Positions 1-8,791 of a DNA stretch of 64,000 bases are shown here, piece after piece. The stretch lies in contig NZ_JAHSTU010000002.1 of the NCBI RefSeq assembly GCF_019145495.1, forward strand, positions 1 to 64,000, given 5' to 3'. This DNA is from Pseudomonas azerbaijanoccidentalis. GTDB lineage: Bacteria; Pseudomonadota; Gammaproteobacteria; Pseudomonadales; Pseudomonadaceae. A program made the translations under genes and the position numbers. Below the pieces are notes generated by a model that worked only from the letters and a program-made list of their open reading frames with translations, did not search any database and had not been told where the DNA came from. The stretch's first letter is position 1; each line of letters starts with the position of its first letter.

Positions 1-84
1 AAGATCGACGCCGGAATTGTCCGCCTTGACGCGAACCTTAACGTTGTAATCCACAACGCGTTTGACAGCTACAAGAACCTTCAT
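1..84 (-). CDS. etfB: Electron transfer flavoprotein beta subunit, N-terminal part only
   Basis: The first 28 codons run off the left edge. The visible start, [17 protein letters not shown], is the typical beginning of bacterial EtfB. The protein pairs with EtfA as the FAD/AMP-containing heterodimer that takes electrons from acyl-CoA dehydrogenases and hands them to ETF-ubiquinone oxidoreductase, whose gene lies divergently at 633. That pairing supports the call. The rest of the gene, and etfA, should lie outside the window. Confidence 0.93.
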   Translation of the reverse strand, partial: MKVLVAVKRVVDYNVKVRVKADNSGVDL

Positions 85-375
85 GGATTCCTCGTTACTC
101 TCCGGTGAAAAGAAAGTCGCCTAGGCGAACCTGGCGGTTGATGCTCATCGGGCGCAAGGGCACCTCCAAAAACGCCGGCAAACGTGTCAAGTGAGCGTCG
201 CTCACGATGAAGATGACCGTTCGTCAGTGGTGACTGATGAGTCATTCAATATCGCGGCGTGTAAACTGCGCGCCAAATCCGCGCGGCGCATCACCTTCTA
301 CTGCCATCGCCCTGTCTTTAGAGGTGCTCTTGAAACCAACAGTCAGCCTACGGCGAGCGCAAAACCGACCGTATC

Positions 376-401
376 TTGACCGGAACACCTATTCCGGTCA
401 A
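376..401. promoter_or_regulatory. Perfect 10-bp inverted repeat in the etf intergenic region
   Basis: The arms TTGACCGGAA (376-385) and TTCCGGTCAA (392-401) are exact reverse complements around a 6-nt spacer, with further partial symmetry (CCGTA/TACGG) outside. It lies in the 548-bp gap between divergent etfB and the ETF-ubiquinone oxidoreductase gene. It may be an operator, or part of the etfB promoter on the minus strand, where the right arm reads TTGACC like a -35 element. No protein can be named. Confidence 0.4.
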
Positions 402-461
402 TACGGCAAAATAGCCGTTCATAAGCCGCGTGACTTTGATTTCTCTGGGTTTGAGCCAATT

Positions 462-475
462 CAAACAAACGTTTG
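462..475. promoter_or_regulatory. PsrA-like operator
   Basis: CAAAC-aaac-GTTTG matches the inverted-repeat form reported for PsrA, the fatty-acid-responsive TetR-type regulator of Pseudomonas ((G/C)AAAC, 2-4 nt, GTTT(G/C)). It ends 2 bp before the -35 of the forward promoter at 478-506. PsrA control of electron-transfer-flavoprotein genes, along with beta-oxidation genes, is known in Pseudomonas, so function and position agree. Binding itself is inferred. Confidence 0.6.
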
Positions 476-477
476 TA

Positions 478-506
478 TTGGACCCTGACAGTGGTGTAGA
501 TATAAT
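478..506 (+). promoter_or_regulatory. Sigma-70 promoter for ETF-ubiquinone oxidoreductase
   Basis: TTGGAC (478-483) and a perfect TATAAT (501-506) are separated by 17 bp. The predicted start near 513 would give a leader of about 120 nt before the GTG start at 633. The PsrA-like box lies directly upstream. Confidence 0.7.
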
Positions 507-632
507 GCGCCACCCAAAGAGAAAGGTGGTCACTCGATTGTCCTCTCCCGACCTTACGCCGGGATTCAAGGATGCGACACCTAACCTCCAAAATTAGAAA
601 AAAACTGTTGAGCCTTGAGTAGGAGATAGCCT

Positions 633-2297
633 GTGGAACGCGAATACATGGAATTCGACGTGGTCATCGTCGGTGCCGGCCCCGCTGGTCTTTCCGCCGC
701 CTGCCGCTTGAAGCAGAAGGCCGCTGAAGCCGGTAAGGAAATCAGCGTCTGCGTGGTCGAAAAAGGCTCCGAAGTCGGTGCTCACATCCTGTCCGGTGCC
801 GTGTTTGAACCACGCGCCCTGAACGAACTGTTCCCGGACTGGAAAGAACTCGGCGCGCCGCTGAACACGCCCGTCACCCGCGACGATATCTTCGTTCTCA
901 AGAACGCTGAAAGCGCGCAGAAAATCCCTGACTTCTTTGTGCCCAAGACCATGCACAACGAAGGCAACTACATCATTTCCCTGGGCAACCTGTGCCGCTG
1001 GCTGGCCCAACAGGCCGAGAACCTGGGCGTGGAAATCTACCCGGGCTTCGCCGCCCAGGAAGCGCTGTTCGACGAAAACGGCATCGTGCGCGGGATCATC
1101 ACCGGCGACCTGGGCGTTGACCGCGAAGGCAATCCGAAAGAAGGCTTGTACACCCCAGGCATGGAACTGCGTGGCAAATACACGCTGTTCGCCGAAGGTT
1201 GCCGCGGCCACATCGGCAAGCAGCTGATCAAGCGCTTCAACCTCGACAACGATTCCGACGTGCAGCACTACGGCATCGGCCTGAAAGAAATCTGGGAAAT
1301 CGACCCGGCCAAGCATCAGCCAGGCCTGGTGGTGCACACCGCCGGTTGGCCGATGGACATCATGGGCACCGAAAACACCGGTGGCTCGTTCCTCTACCAC
1401 CTGGAGAACAACCAGGTTGTCGTCGGCCTGATCGTCGATCTGTCGTACAGCAACACGTACCTGTCGCCGTTCGATGAGTTCCAGCGCCTCAAGCATCACC
1501 CGGTGCTCAAGCAGTACCTGGAAGGCGGCAAGCGCATCAGCTACGGCGCACGCGCGATCTGCAAAGGTGGCCTCAATTCGCTGCCGAAAATGGTCTTCAA
1601 GGGCGGCGCACTGATCGGTTGCGACCTCGGCACCCTGAACTTCGCCAAGATCAAAGGCAGCCACACGGCAATGAAGTCCGGCATGCTCGCGGCGGAATCG
1701 GTGGCTGACGCGCTGTTCGCCGACAAGGATGGCAGCGAAGAACTGACCAGCTACGTCGACGCCTTCAAGAACAGCTGGCTGCACGAAGAACTGTTCGCCA
1801 GCCGTAACTTCGGCCCGGCGATCCACAAGTTCGGCGCCATCGTCGGCGGTGGTTTCAACTGGCTGGACCAGAACATCTTCGGCGGCAAACTGCCGTTCAC
1901 CCTGCACGACACCAAGCCGGATTACGCTTGCCTGAAGCTCGCGGCCGACTGCAAGAAGATCGACTACCCGAAACCGGACGGCAAGATCAGCTTCGACAAA
2001 TTGAGCTCGGTGTTCATCTCCGGCACCAACCACGAAGAAGAGCAGCCGTGCCACCTCAAGCTGACCGATCCGAGCATCCCGATCAGCAAGAACCTGCCGC
2101 TGTACGATGAGCCAGCCCAGCGCTACTGCCCGGCCGGCGTGTACGAAGTGATCACCAAGGAAGACGGCGAGAAGCGCTTCCAGATCAACGCCCAGAACTG
2201 CGTTCACTGCAAGACCTGCGACATCAAGGACCCTGCACAGAACATCACCTGGGTGACGCCGGAAGGCGCTGGCGGCCCGACTTACCCGAATATGTAA
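633..2297 (+). CDS. Electron transfer flavoprotein-ubiquinone oxidoreductase
   Basis: A 554-residue membrane-associated flavo-iron-sulfur enzyme that passes electrons from reduced ETF to the ubiquinone pool, linking beta-oxidation and amino-acid catabolism to respiration. The N-terminus carries the FAD-binding motif GAGPAG (about residues 14-19). The C-terminus carries four cysteines for one [4Fe-4S] cluster (CPAGVYE near 499, then NCVHCKTC near 522-529). Length is normal for the family. The GTG start at 633 is chosen because AGGAG (621-625) stands 7 nt before it; the in-frame ATG at 648 is less well placed. It is transcribed alone, divergent from etfB, and followed by a terminator. Confidence 0.96.
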   Translation: MEREYMEFDVVIVGAGPAGLSAACRLKQKAAEAGKEISVCVVEKGSEVGAHILSGAVFEPRALNELFPDWKELGAPLNTPVTRDDIFVLKNAESAQKIPDFFVPKTMHNEGNYIISLGNLCRWLAQQAENLGVEIYPGFAAQEALFDENGIVRGIITGDLGVDREGNPKEGLYTPGMELRGKYTLFAEGCRGHIGKQLIKRFNLDNDSDVQHYGIGLKEIWEIDPAKHQPGLVVHTAGWPMDIMGTENTGGSFLYHLENNQVVVGLIVDLSYSNTYLSPFDEFQRLKHHPVLKQYLEGGKRISYGARAICKGGLNSLPKMVFKGGALIGCDLGTLNFAKIKGSHTAMKSGMLAAESVADALFADKDGSEELTSYVDAFKNSWLHEELFASRNFGPAIHKFGAIVGGGFNWLDQNIFGGKLPFTLHDTKPDYACLKLAADCKKIDYPKPDGKISFDKLSSVFISGTNHEEEQPCHLKLTDPSIPISKNLPLYDEPAQRYCPAGVYEVITKEDGEKRFQINAQNCVHCKTCDIKDPAQNITWVTPEGAGGPTYPNM

Positions 2298-2315
2298 GCC
2301 GAACCGCTGAACATC

Positions 2316-2342
2316 AAGGCTCCCAAAACGGGGGCCTTTTTG
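2316..2342 (+). terminator. Rho-independent terminator after ETF-ubiquinone oxidoreductase
   Basis: The stem GGCTCCC / GGGGGCC (one G-T pair) with loop aaaac is followed by TTTTT, 20 nt after the stop codon. Confidence 0.75.
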
Positions 2343-2375
2343 TTGCCCGAAATTCAAGCGTCAACACAAGACTTT

Positions 2376-2466
2376 GTGGGAGCGGGCTTGCCCGCGATGA
2401 CGGTCTATCATCCAACATTAAAGTCGACTGACCCACCGCAATCGCAGGCAAGCCCGCTCCCACAGG
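2376..2466. repeat. REP doublet, GTGGGAGCGGGCTTGCCCGC type
   Basis: Two inverted REP units, each a small palindrome (GCGGGCTTGCCCGC in the left copy, a variant on the right), face each other across about 45 bp. They occupy the gap between the ETF-ubiquinone oxidoreductase and the convergent araC-type gene. Confidence 0.85.
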
Positions 2467-2478
2467 GATTGTGTTGTC

Positions 2479-3369
2479 TCAAGCAGCCCGCTCATCCCCG
2501 GGATTACGTTCAAAGTAGCGCTTGTACTCACGACTGAACTGCGACGTGCTCTGATACCCCACCCGATGCGCCACCTGCGCCACACCCAACCCCTCGCCCA
2601 CCAACAACTGCTGCGCCCTGAGCAAACGCAATCGCTTCAGATACTGCACCGGCGACAACAAGGTGCTGCGCTTGAAATGTTCGTGGAACGTCGACGCACT
2701 CATGTTCGCGCAACTGGCCAGGGTCTCGACGTTCAGCGGCTCGGTGTAGTGCGCGTGCAGATGGCTGAGGGAAGCGGCGATCCGCGCGAATTGCCCTTGC
2801 TGCTCAACCAGCGCCCGCAACACATCGGCCTGCGGACCACGCAAGGCGACGAACAACAATTCGCGTAATCGCGCTTGCCCCATGATCTGGCACTCCAGCG
2901 GATCGTGCAGGCAACGCAGCAGCCGCTCGACACACCCACGCATAGCATCGTCGAGCACCGCCGAAGTCATGGACTCCGGCGTTTGTGCCGGAATATGACG
3001 GCCCGACGCCAACCCCATCGCCATCACCAACTCCCCCAGCATCACCCGATCGATGGCCACGGAAACACCCAACATCGGCCCGTCCGGTCCGGCAAAGGTT
3101 TCACATTCGAACGGCACCGGCAGTGCCTGTATCAGATAGTGCCCGGCGCCGTATTCCAGGGTGCGAGGCCCCAGATACGCGAGTTTGCTGCCTTGGGCGA
3201 TGATCACCAGGCTCGGTTCGTAAATCTGCGGCCCACGGGCCACATCACGCGTGGCACGCAAAACCTGCACGCCTGGCAACGCGGTGGGGACGAAACCGTC
3301 GCGCGTCGACAACGGTTCGATCAGCGAAACCAGCGTGGCATTGGCATCAAGGTGACGGGTCAACAACAT
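2479..3369 (-). CDS. AraC-family transcriptional regulator
   Basis: 296 residues. The N-terminal 190 residues match the AraC_N (cupin-like) type. The C-terminal ~95 residues hold two helix-turn-helix motifs (LASCANMSASTFHEHFK and VAQVAHRVGYQSTSQFSREY), typical of AraC DNA-binding domains. It is divergent from the zinc alcohol dehydrogenase at 3560, with 190 bp between the starts. Regulators of this subtype commonly sit beside, and activate, short aldehyde or alcohol oxidoreductases, so control of the neighbour is likely. The effector is unknown. Confidence 0.9.
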   Translation of the reverse strand: MLLTRHLDANATLVSLIEPLSTRDGFVPTALPGVQVLRATRDVARGPQIYEPSLVIIAQGSKLAYLGPRTLEYGAGHYLIQALPVPFECETFAGPDGPMLGVSVAIDRVMLGELVMAMGLASGRHIPAQTPESMTSAVLDDAMRGCVERLLRCLHDPLECQIMGQARLRELLFVALRGPQADVLRALVEQQGQFARIAASLSHLHAHYTEPLNVETLASCANMSASTFHEHFKRSTLLSPVQYLKRLRLLRAQQLLVGEGLGVAQVAHRVGYQSTSQFSREYKRYFERNPGDERAA

Positions 3370-3559
3370 CGGAGTTCTTCACAAAAAAGTCGCGGAAAAA
3401 GGGATGAAAGCATCATCGCAGATCCACCGGCCAAAACGACGGCTGCCCCCCGCATGCCGGAGGATTAGGCATGACACCCGGAGGAATCGTCATTTTCGGC
3501 GCAGGTTTCGGCGCCCAGAATGCGCCACCTCACCCGTCACCGCTCTTGCGAGGTTCACC

Positions 3560-4612
3560 ATGTACACCGCCATCGGATATGCCGCCCAGTCGGCCACCAC
3601 GCCCCTCGCCCCCGTGAAATTCGAACGCCGCAGCCCACGACCCGACGACGTAGCGATCAAAATTCTCTACTGCGGCGTCTGCCACTCCGACATCCATCAG
3701 GCCCGCAACGAATGGGGCATTGCCGTTTACCCATTGATGCCCGGCCATGAGATCGTCGGAAAAGTTACCGCCATTGGTGCGAACGTCACCCAACACAAAG
3801 TCGGCGATCTGGTCGGCGTTGGCTGCATGGTCGACTCCTGCCGCAGTTGCGCAGCCTGCCAGGCGGATCTGGAGCAATACTGCCTCGAAGGTCCGACCAT
3901 GACCTACGCGACCCATGACCGTGTGGATGGCAGCAACACCATGGGCGGTTACTCCGACAGCATCGTGGTCAGCGAGCACTTTGTGGTGCGCATCCCCGAA
4001 AAACTCGATCCGGCCAACGCCGCGCCGATTCTTTGCGCCGGCATCACCACCTACTCGCCGCTCAAGCACTACGGTGTGAAAGCCGGCGACAAGGTCGGGA
4101 TTCTCGGCATGGGTGGACTGGGCCACATGGGCATCAAGTTTGCCAAGGCGATGGGCGCTGAAGTGACGCTGTTCACCCGCTCGGCGAGCAAGGCTGAGGA
4201 AGGCCGTCGTCAGGGCGCGGATCACGTCATCGTCTCCACCGATGCCGAACAGATGAAGGCAGCCGCAGGCCGTTTCGACTTCCTGCTCGACACCATTCCG
4301 GTGCAGCACGACCTCAACCCCTACCTCGACACCCTGCGCTTCGACGGCGTGCACATCCTGGTGGGCTTGATCGAACCGGTGGAGCCGCCCCTGCATGCCG
4401 GCAAACTGGTGTTGGGTCGCCGCGTGTTGGCAGGCTCGCTGATCGGCGGCATCGCCGAAACCCAGGAAGTGCTGGATTTCTGCGCCGAGCACAACATCAC
4501 CTGCGACATCGAGATGCTCGACATCCGCCAGATCAACGAAGCTTACGCCCGCATGATTGCCGGTGACGTGAAGTACCGCTTCGTCATCGACATGGCGACC
4601 CTCAAGGTTTAA
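3560..4612 (+). CDS. Zinc-dependent NAD(P)H alcohol/aldehyde reductase, YahK-like
   Basis: 350 residues of the medium-chain dehydrogenase family. Visible are the catalytic zinc cysteine in CGVCHSD, the GHEIVG histidine-glutamate pair, a structural zinc lobe (CRSCAACQADLEQYC) and the Rossmann motif GMGGLGHMG. The pattern is that of broad-substrate aldehyde reductases such as E. coli YahK. The frame is open further upstream, but the ATG at 3560 begins the conserved MYTAIGYAAQS. It converges with the IclR gene, overlapping its stop codon inside a perfect palindrome. The physiological substrate is not readable from sequence. Confidence 0.92.
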   Translation: MYTAIGYAAQSATTPLAPVKFERRSPRPDDVAIKILYCGVCHSDIHQARNEWGIAVYPLMPGHEIVGKVTAIGANVTQHKVGDLVGVGCMVDSCRSCAACQADLEQYCLEGPTMTYATHDRVDGSNTMGGYSDSIVVSEHFVVRIPEKLDPANAAPILCAGITTYSPLKHYGVKAGDKVGILGMGGLGHMGIKFAKAMGAEVTLFTRSASKAEEGRRQGADHVIVSTDAEQMKAAAGRFDFLLDTIPVQHDLNPYLDTLRFDGVHILVGLIEPVEPPLHAGKLVLGRRVLAGSLIGGIAETQEVLDFCAEHNITCDIEMLDIRQINEAYARMIAGDVKYRFVIDMATLKV

Positions 4613-4621
4613 ACCTTGAGG
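4600..4621. terminator. 22-bp perfect palindrome shared by two convergent stop codons
   Basis: The half-site CCTCAAGGTTT is followed at once by its exact complement. The TAA of the dehydrogenase (4610-4612) and the TAA of the IclR gene (4609-4611 on the other strand) overlap at its centre, so both proteins end in Leu-Lys-Val. With no loop and no clear U-tract it is not a classic terminator, but on either strand it could form a stem that ends transcription or protects 3' ends. Confidence 0.5.
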
Positions 4622-5412
4622 CCAAGCTCCGCCGACAGCCGGGCTGTGACCCCTTTGATCAGGGGAATCAGCTCGGCCATTTTTTCCAGCGGCATGTAGG
4701 GCACGGTGCTGGCGATGCTGATGCCGGCGACGATGCGTTTGCTGGCATCACGGATCGGCGCCGCCACGCAACGGATCGACGGTTCGTTGTCTTCCAGATC
4801 GAAGGCGTAACCGCCGGCCACGTACTCGATCATGCGCTGCTGAAACTGCTCCCAGGATTGCTCCGGGTGCTGCGGCCAGAACTGGTTTTTCCCACCCGCC
4901 GGCAGGCTGACTTCGTACAGTCGTTGCCACTCTTGCGGCGAGTCATCGAGCATCAGCGCCTTGCCGATCCCGGTGCGCGCCAACGGCATGCGATGGCCGA
5001 CCCGCGAACGCATTTCCGGACCATTGCGCCCCGGATTCTTGTGCAGGTACAGCACCTCATCGCCTTCACGGATCGCCAAGTGAATGGTGTCGCCGGTCAA
5101 CGCCGACAGCTCATCCAGATACGGCCCGGCCAGGGTCACCAGCGGCAGTTCTTCGCGCGCCTGAAACCCCAGCTCGATCAACTTCGGCCCCAACAGATAA
5201 CCCACTTGCGGCACCACGCGCAGATAACGCTCATCCACCAGGCAACTGGCCAGACGATGGGTGGTGCTGCGCGTGGTGCCGATCAACCGGGCGATTTCCT
5301 TGAGATCGCGGGCACCGCTGGCCACAGCCTGAACCACACCCAGACCGCGAAGCAGTGTCTGAGTGCCGGTCGGTGCGGCGTCCTTGGCGACTTTTGGGGC
5401 GTCTTCCTGCAT
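4609..5412 (-). CDS. IclR-family regulator of the galactonate operon
   Basis: 267 residues. An N-terminal winged helix (helix-turn-helix LKEIARLIGTTRSTTHRLAS, about residues 40-60) is followed by the IclR effector domain. It is the last gene, on the same strand, of the dgoK-dgoA-dgoD-transporter series, so control of those genes by a galactonate-pathway intermediate is the obvious inference. It may bind the palindrome found before dgoK and before the sugar dehydrogenase at 21095, but nothing here proves which regulator binds there. IclR proteins can repress or activate. Confidence 0.9.
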   Translation of the reverse strand: MQEDAPKVAKDAAPTGTQTLLRGLGVVQAVASGARDLKEIARLIGTTRSTTHRLASCLVDERYLRVVPQVGYLLGPKLIELGFQAREELPLVTLAGPYLDELSALTGDTIHLAIREGDEVLYLHKNPGRNGPEMRSRVGHRMPLARTGIGKALMLDDSPQEWQRLYEVSLPAGGKNQFWPQHPEQSWEQFQQRMIEYVAGGYAFDLEDNEPSIRCVAAPIRDASKRIVAGISIASTVPYMPLEKMAELIPLIKGVTARLSAELGLKV

Positions 5413-5472
5413 ATCCAGCCTTTACCGTTGAGCGAGTGAACGGGCGGCATTATGGTCGCCCGGATGCCACGA

Positions 5473-6783
5473 CTACAACTTGATACGCTCGACCTTGCCC
5501 ACCAGCAAGATGTAGGACAGCGCACCGATCAACGCCAGCACCGAGATGTAGGTAATCGCCGGGGCGAAGGAATCACCGCTGGCGAGGAAGCCGATCACGA
5601 TTGGCGTGGCGATGGCCGACAGGTTGCCGATGAAGTTGAACACCCCGCCGGTCAGCCCGAGCAACCGCGCCGGCGCCAGCGTCGACACCAGCGACCAAGT
5701 GATCGAGGCCAACCCGTTACCGAAAAACGCCAGCGCGAGGAATGCAATCACCAACGGCGTCGATTCAACAAAGTTGGCGCCGATGATCGATGTGGAAATC
5801 AGCAGTCCGCTGATGATCGGCAACTTGCGGGCGAACCCTACCGAGTAACCGCGACGGATCAAGAAGTCCGAGAAGAAACCGGAGCACAGCACGCCGACGA
5901 ACGCCGCGAGAAACGGCAGCGACGCCAACAACCCGGACTTGATGAAGTCCATGCCGCGGTATTTCACCAGGTAGGTCGGGAACCACGTCAGGAAAAACCA
6001 CAGCGTCGAGTTGAGGCAGAACTGGCCGAGGTAGATGCCCCAGAGTTTGCGCTTGGTGAGGACAATGCCCAGGTCGGTCCAGCTGAATTTGGCTTTGACC
6101 TTGGCCTGCTCAGACTGGATATCCACCAGCCCGCCGCCCTCGCGAATCAGCTCGATTTCAGCCTCGTTGGCGCCTTTGAAATCCCGTGGCTCGCGATACA
6201 CCGCGTACCAGATTGCCGCCCAAATGATCCCCACCGCGCCCGTGGCGACGAACACCATGTGCCAGCCGAATTCGTGCTGCAGCCAGGCCAGTACCGGCGT
6301 CAGGAACGCCAGGCCGACAAACTGCCCGGACGTGTAGAAACCGATGGCCGTGGCCCGCTCGCGCTCAGGGAACCAGGTGGTGACCACGCGGCTGTTGATC
6401 GGATACGCCGGCGCTTCGAGGGCACCAACCGCCATGCGCAACACGAACAGCGCGATGAAACTGCCGGCGAAGCCGAGCATGACCGTGGCAATCGACCACA
6501 GGAGCAATGCAGCGGTATAGAGAATGCGCGGCGGCACCCGGTCCACCAGCCATCCACCGGGAATCTGCATGGCGGCGTAGGTCCAGCCGAAGGCCGAGAA
6601 AATCAGGCCGACGTGGATCGGATCGATGCCCAGGTCGCTGGTGAGTGCCGGGGCGGCAATCGACAGGTTGCTGCGGTCCAGATAGTTGATCACCACGGTG
6701 ATGAACAGCAGCACCATGATGAAAAAACGCTTGCGGCTGGGCGCCGCCAACGACGCCTGCCCGGTGAGGGTTTGCGGTTGCAT
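5473..6783 (-). CDS. MFS galactonate/sugar-acid transporter
   Basis: 436 residues with about 12 hydrophobic segments, of the anion:cation symporter branch of the major facilitator superfamily. The N-terminal VVINYLDRSNLSIAAP is the hallmark of the D-galactonate/glucarate/phthalate porters (DgoT/GudP type). Placement with dgoK, dgoA and dgoD points to proton-coupled galactonate uptake. A REP doublet lies between it and dgoD, which may uncouple its mRNA level from the upstream genes. Confidence 0.88.
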   Translation of the reverse strand: MQPQTLTGQASLAAPSRKRFFIMVLLFITVVINYLDRSNLSIAAPALTSDLGIDPIHVGLIFSAFGWTYAAMQIPGGWLVDRVPPRILYTAALLLWSIATVMLGFAGSFIALFVLRMAVGALEAPAYPINSRVVTTWFPERERATAIGFYTSGQFVGLAFLTPVLAWLQHEFGWHMVFVATGAVGIIWAAIWYAVYREPRDFKGANEAEIELIREGGGLVDIQSEQAKVKAKFSWTDLGIVLTKRKLWGIYLGQFCLNSTLWFFLTWFPTYLVKYRGMDFIKSGLLASLPFLAAFVGVLCSGFFSDFLIRRGYSVGFARKLPIISGLLISTSIIGANFVESTPLVIAFLALAFFGNGLASITWSLVSTLAPARLLGLTGGVFNFIGNLSAIATPIVIGFLASGDSFAPAITYISVLALIGALSYILLVGKVERIKL

Positions 6784-6840
6784 GGGGGAGTGCCTCTTTT
6801 TATGTTTATTGAGGTCAATTTAATAACTGGCGCCAACCCC

Positions 6841-6931
6841 TGTGGGAGCTGGCTTGCCAGCGATGACGGCGACACATTCAATAATGATGTGACTGACAGG
6901 ACGCTATCGCTGGCAAGCCAGCTCCCACAGG
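6841..6931. repeat. REP doublet, GTGGGAGCTGGCTTGCCAGC type
   Basis: Two inverted units around about 45 bp lie in the gap between dgoD and the transporter, that is, inside the likely galactonate transcription unit. Confidence 0.85.
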
Positions 6932-6955
6932 GATTTGTGCAGGGTCAGACGGGTC

Positions 6956-8104
6956 TCACCACTCGGCAAAACTGCCATCGGCATGACGCCAGATCGGGTT
7001 GCGCCAGCGGTGGCCGACGGCGGCGCGTTCGATCACGTATTCCTCGTTGATCTCGATGCCCAGGCCCGGACCGTTGGGGATCTTCACGAAGCCTTTGTCG
7101 TAGTCGAACACCCGTGGATCTTTGACGTAGTCGAGCAAGTCGTTGCTCTCGTTGTAGTGGATACCCAGGCTCTGTTCCTGGATGAACGCGTTGTAGCAAA
7201 CCGCGTCCAGTTGCAGACACGCCGCCAGCGCAATCGGGCCCAGCGGGCAATGCAGCGCCAGCGCCACGTCGTAGGCTTCGGCCATGTTGGCGATCTTGCG
7301 GGTTTCGGTGATGCCGCCCGCGTGGGACGCATCCGGCTGGATGATGTCGACGTAGCCTTCGCTGAGCACACGCTTGAAGTCCCAGCGCGAGAACAGCCGC
7401 TCACCCAGAGCAATCGGCGTGCTGGTCAGCGGCGCGAGTTCTTTCAGCGCTTCGTAGTTTTCGCTGAGCACCGGCTCTTCGATGAACATCAGCTTGTACG
7501 GGTCGAGTTCCTTCATCAGCACCTTGGCCATGGGCTTGTGCACCCGGCCATGGAAGTCCACGCCGATGCCGACGTTCGGGCCGACCGCGTCACGCACGGC
7601 GGCGACGTTAGCCAGGGCCAGGTCGACTTTTTCAAAGCTGTCGAGGAACTGCAGCTCTTCGGTGCCGTTCATTTTCACCGCCGTGAAACCACGGCTGACC
7701 GCTTCTTTCGCCGCCCGCGCAGTGTCTGCCGGACGGTCGCCGCCGATCCACGAATACACGCGAATCTTGTCCCGCACCTGACCACCCAACAGGTCGCTGA
7801 CCGACACGCCCAGCGCCTTGCCCTTGATGTCCCACAAGGCCTGGTCGATACCGGCCAGGGCGCTCATGTGGATCGCACCGCCACGGTAGAAACCGCCGCG
7901 ATAGAGCACAGTCCAGATGTCTTCGATGTTGCGCGGGTCTTTGCCGATCAGGTAGTCGGACAATTCTTCAACGGCAGCAGCCACGGTGTGGGCGCGGCCT
8001 TCAACGACGGGCTCGCCCCAACCGGTGACACCCTCGTCGGTTTCAACCTTGAGGAAGCACCAGCGCGGCGGAACGATGAAGGTGGTCAGTTTGGTGATTT
8101 TCAT
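6956..8104 (-). CDS. dgoD: D-galactonate dehydratase
   Basis: 382 residues, the normal length. It is an enolase-superfamily enzyme converting D-galactonate to 2-keto-3-deoxygalactonate. Metal-site and acid/base segments are recognisable: [10 protein letters not shown], a DFHGR segment, EEPVL, and [10 protein letters not shown] followed by [10 protein letters not shown] and [10 protein letters not shown] near the C-terminus. It lies between dgoA and the transporter, as in other dgo operons. Confusion with other sugar-acid dehydratases is possible, but the context with a KDPGal kinase and aldolase makes galactonate the best substrate. Confidence 0.95.
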   Translation of the reverse strand: MKITKLTTFIVPPRWCFLKVETDEGVTGWGEPVVEGRAHTVAAAVEELSDYLIGKDPRNIEDIWTVLYRGGFYRGGAIHMSALAGIDQALWDIKGKALGVSVSDLLGGQVRDKIRVYSWIGGDRPADTARAAKEAVSRGFTAVKMNGTEELQFLDSFEKVDLALANVAAVRDAVGPNVGIGVDFHGRVHKPMAKVLMKELDPYKLMFIEEPVLSENYEALKELAPLTSTPIALGERLFSRWDFKRVLSEGYVDIIQPDASHAGGITETRKIANMAEAYDVALALHCPLGPIALAACLQLDAVCYNAFIQEQSLGIHYNESNDLLDYVKDPRVFDYDKGFVKIPNGPGLGIEINEEYVIERAAVGHRWRNPIWRHADGSFAEW

Positions 8105-8151
8105 CTTTTGTCTCTCTTGTTAGATGCAGCGCTCGCAGCGCCAAAAAAGTC

Positions 8152-8772
8152 TTAGCGAAGGGCTTTCCAGGCAGCGACGTAGGCCTTGGCATTGGCCGCC
8201 ACTTGCTCCGGTGTCATGCCCGGTTTGAACAGACCGGAGCCGAGGCCGAAACCTTTGACGCCCGCCTCGATAAACACCTGCATGTTGTCCGGGGTGATCC
8301 CGCCAACCGGCACCAGTACCGTTCCCGCCGGCAGTACCGCGAGCCAGGCTTTGACGACGGCCGGTCCCATCTGCTCGGCCGGAAACATCTTCAGCACATC
8401 GGCGCCTTCAGCCAGTGCCGCGAATGCTTCGGTCGGTGTCGCCACACCGGGTGACAAGTACAGCCCGGCGGCCTTCGCGGCGCGCAGGACTTTGGGGTCG
8501 CTGTGAGGCATGACGATCACCTGGCCGCCCGCCGCTTTCACCTGCTCGACCTGTTCCGGGGTCAGCACCGTACCCGCGCCGATCAGGCAATCGGCGGGCA
8601 AGGTATCGCGCAGGATGCGGATGCTTTCGTAGGGCACAGGAGAGTTGAGCGGGACTTCGATAACACGGAACCCGGCGGCGTACAGGACTTCCCCGATGGC
8701 GGCCGCTTCTTGCGGATGCAGGCCGCGCAGGATCGCGATCAGACCGTTTTGCGCCAGTGCTTGTTTGAGCAT
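8152..8772 (-). CDS. dgoA: 2-dehydro-3-deoxy-6-phosphogalactonate aldolase
   Basis: 206 residues, a class I aldolase of the KDPG/KDPGal family. It splits 2-keto-3-deoxy-6-phosphogalactonate into pyruvate and glyceraldehyde 3-phosphate. The Schiff-base lysine lies in VLKMFPAEQMG (about residue 126), and the phosphate-binding VPVGGI segment follows. It sits 19 bp after dgoK and 47 bp before dgoD, so co-transcription is likely. Confidence 0.93.
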   Translation of the reverse strand: MLKQALAQNGLIAILRGLHPQEAAAIGEVLYAAGFRVIEVPLNSPVPYESIRILRDTLPADCLIGAGTVLTPEQVEQVKAAGGQVIVMPHSDPKVLRAAKAAGLYLSPGVATPTEAFAALAEGADVLKMFPAEQMGPAVVKAWLAVLPAGTVLVPVGGITPDNMQVFIEAGVKGFGLGSGLFKPGMTPEQVAANAKAYVAAWKALR

Positions 8773-8791
8773 GTCAGGACTCCAGTCAGGT

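Noticed and set aside
594..2357. A 587-codon open frame opposite the ETF-ubiquinone oxidoreductase gene
   Set aside because: It mirrors a well-recognised gene in GC-rich DNA; the opposite strand lacks stops because of codon bias, and its translation shows no family features.
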